Origin: Petrolisthes cinctipes
Taxonomy: Eukaryota; Arthropoda; Malacostraca; Decapoda; Porcellanidae
NCBI GenBank assembly: GCA_033782935.1
Contig: JAWQEG010000128.1
Location: 930,001 to 994,000 of the forward strand
DNA: 64,000 bases
Direction: 5' to 3'
Made by a program: the position numbers and the translations under genes. The notes below the pieces were generated by a model, which saw nothing but the letters and a program-made list of their open reading frames with translations, did not search any database and was not told where the DNA came from. Of this stretch, positions 62,748 through 64,000 are shown piece after piece; position 1 is the first letter of the stretch; the number at the start of each line of letters is the position of its first letter.

Positions 62748-64000
62748 GTGTTAGAGTATTTTCAAAATACAGGCCAAAAACATACTGAAAATCGATCTTT
62801 TAGGTGCCCAAAAGTCGATATGTGCATGCATCATCAGTACCCTTTTATATCTCAAATTCAGGCTCAAAACACCCGAAAATTCAATATTTTGGGGTCCCAG
62901 AAGCAATCTGTACATGCCTACTCAGTGTTAGAGTATTTTCAAAATACAGGCCCAAAACATGCTGAAAATCGATATTTTAGATGCCCAAAGTCAATATGTG
63001 CATGTATCTTCTGTACCCGTTTATATCTCGAATTCAGGCTCAAAACACCCGAAAATTCAATATTTTGGGGTCCCAGAAGCAATCTGTACATGCCTACACA
63101 GTGCTAGAATATTTTCAAAATATAGGCTAAAAACATGCTAAAAATCGACATTTTAGGTGCCAAAAAATCGATATCTCAAATTCAGTCCCAAAACACCCGA
63201 AAATTCGATATTTAGAGGTCCCAGAAGGTATCTGTAGATGCCTACTCCGTGTTAGAGTATTTTCAAAATACAGGCCAAAAACATACTGAAAATCGATCTT
63301 TTAGGTGCCCAAAAGTCGATATGTGCATGCATCTTCAGTACCCGTTTATATCTCAAATTCAGGCTCATAACACCCGAAAATTCAATATTTTGGGGTCCCA
63401 GAAGCAATCTGTACCTGCCTACTCAGTGTTAGAGTATTTTCAAACTACAGGCCCAAAACATGCTGAAAATCGATATTTTAGATGCCCAAAGTCAATATGT
63501 GCATGTATCTTCTGTACGCGTTTATATCTCAAATTCAGGCTCAAAACACCCGAAAATTCAATACTTTGGGGTCCCAGAAGCAATCTGTACATGCCTACAC
63601 AGTGCTAGAATATTTTCAAAATATAGGCTAAAAACATGCTAAAAATCGACATTTTAGGTGCCAAAAAATCGATATCTCAAATTCAGTCCCAAAATACCCG
63701 AAAATTCGATATTTAGAGGTCCCAGAAGGTATCTGTACATGCCTACTCCGTGTTAGAGTATTTTCAAAATACAGGCCAAAAACATACTGAAAATCGATCT
63801 TTTAGGTGCCCAAAAGTCGATATGTGCATGCATCTTCAGTACCCGTTTATATCTCAAATTCAGGCTCAAAACACCCGAAAATTCAATATTTTGGGGTCCC
63901 AGAAGCAATCTGTACATGCCTACTCAGTGTTAGAGTATTTTCAAAATACAGGCCCAAAACATGCTGAAAATCGATATTTAAGATGCCCAAAGTCAATATG

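Larger units (their letters stand above)
61741..62862 (+). repeat. Duplication, offset 1,996 bp, copy 2
   Basis: Second copy of 59,745-60,866 with the same variant chain. The separation is four A-B-C units less the small indels. Confidence 0.83.
1..64000 (+). repeat. Satellite DNA array filling the whole window
   Basis: Every stretch I read is a copy of one repeat family, all in the same orientation, with no unique sequence between copies. Recurrent landmarks are GTGTTAGAGTATTTTCAAAA, ACACCCGAAAATTC, GGGGTCCCAGAAGC and TCTGTACATGCC. Monomers are 177, 176 or 148 bp, about 380 in total. The array runs off both ends, so its true length is unknown. The first and last monomers are partial. No coding gene, tRNA, rRNA, CRISPR or mobile element is visible. 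A role in centromere or heterochromatin organisation is an inference from array type only. Confidence 0.99.
57754..64000 (+). repeat. Regular A-B-C block, right end
   Basis: Units start at 57754, 58245, 58922, 59748, 60251, 60752, 61243, 61744, 62247, 62748, 63249 and 63750. Most are 501 bp; two are 491 bp through the recurrent 10-bp deletion, and A' at 59748 and 61744 has two extra T (GTATTTTTTC). Extra or missing B monomers occur at 58,598 and 59,600. The final monomer is cut by the window end. Confidence 0.9.

Noticed and set aside
1..64000. CRISPR array
   Set aside because: Repeats are 148-177 bp, contiguous, and mutate gradually; there are no short identical repeats separated by unrelated spacers.
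1..64000. Tandemly repeated RNA genes (5S rRNA, tRNA, snRNA)
   Set aside because: No 5S or tRNA internal promoter blocks, no cloverleaf, and no T-run terminator at a constant place after a conserved gene body.
1..64000. Assignment to a named satellite family or species
   Set aside because: Monomer length near 177 bp is common in plants and animals; I recognise no diagnostic sequence, so a name would be a guess.

Overview
The window is one uninterrupted block of eukaryotic tandem satellite DNA. I find no gene, RNA gene, transposon, inverted segment or unique sequence anywhere in the 64 kb. About 380 related monomers lie head to tail in one orientation. A homogenised array of this size points to constitutive heterochromatin of a nuclear chromosome, such as a centromere, pericentromere or subtelomere. 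I do not recognise the monomer family and cannot name a species. It does not look like the satellites I know well (primate alpha satellite, Arabidopsis 178-bp, rice CentO). One monomer counted by hand is about 59% A+T.

Three monomer classes build the array. Boundaries here are placed at the conserved GTGTTAGAG or GTGCTAGAA motif. Class A is 177 bp, B is 176 bp and C is 148 bp. A and B each have two subtypes, called A/A' and B/B' here. The basic higher-order repeat (HOR) is A-B-C, 501 bp. A full monomer is itself an old duplication: two half-units of 88 and 89 bp align at roughly 70%. C is a full monomer that lost 29 bp from its first half between two ATAT repeats.

Layout. 1-5.6 kb is regular A-B-C, with a 2,986-bp-offset duplication. 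5.6-10.8 kb is A-B-C with C-C-C runs and a 3,293-bp-offset duplication. 10.87-30.78 kb is a tandem duplication of a ~9.96-kb segment. Within and beyond it (12.3-33.06 kb) lies a second-level HOR of 1,828 bp and 11 monomers, A'B'C-A'C-ABC-ABC; four copies stand back to back at 25,746-33,056. 33.06-37.9 kb is irregular and rich in B and chimeric monomers. 38-46.4 kb holds duplications at offsets of 3,332 and 4,060 bp. 46.4-57.7 kb is mixed, with several chimeric monomers. 57.75-64 kb returns to regular A-B-C with duplications at offsets of 1,996 and 2,998 bp.

There is no gene network. The biology is array evolution: unequal exchange in whole-monomer and whole-HOR steps, short deletions at microhomology, and chimeric monomers. 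Open frames of 60-176 codons recur because 177 and 501 are multiples of three; I treat them as by-products. All identities and counts are by eye.
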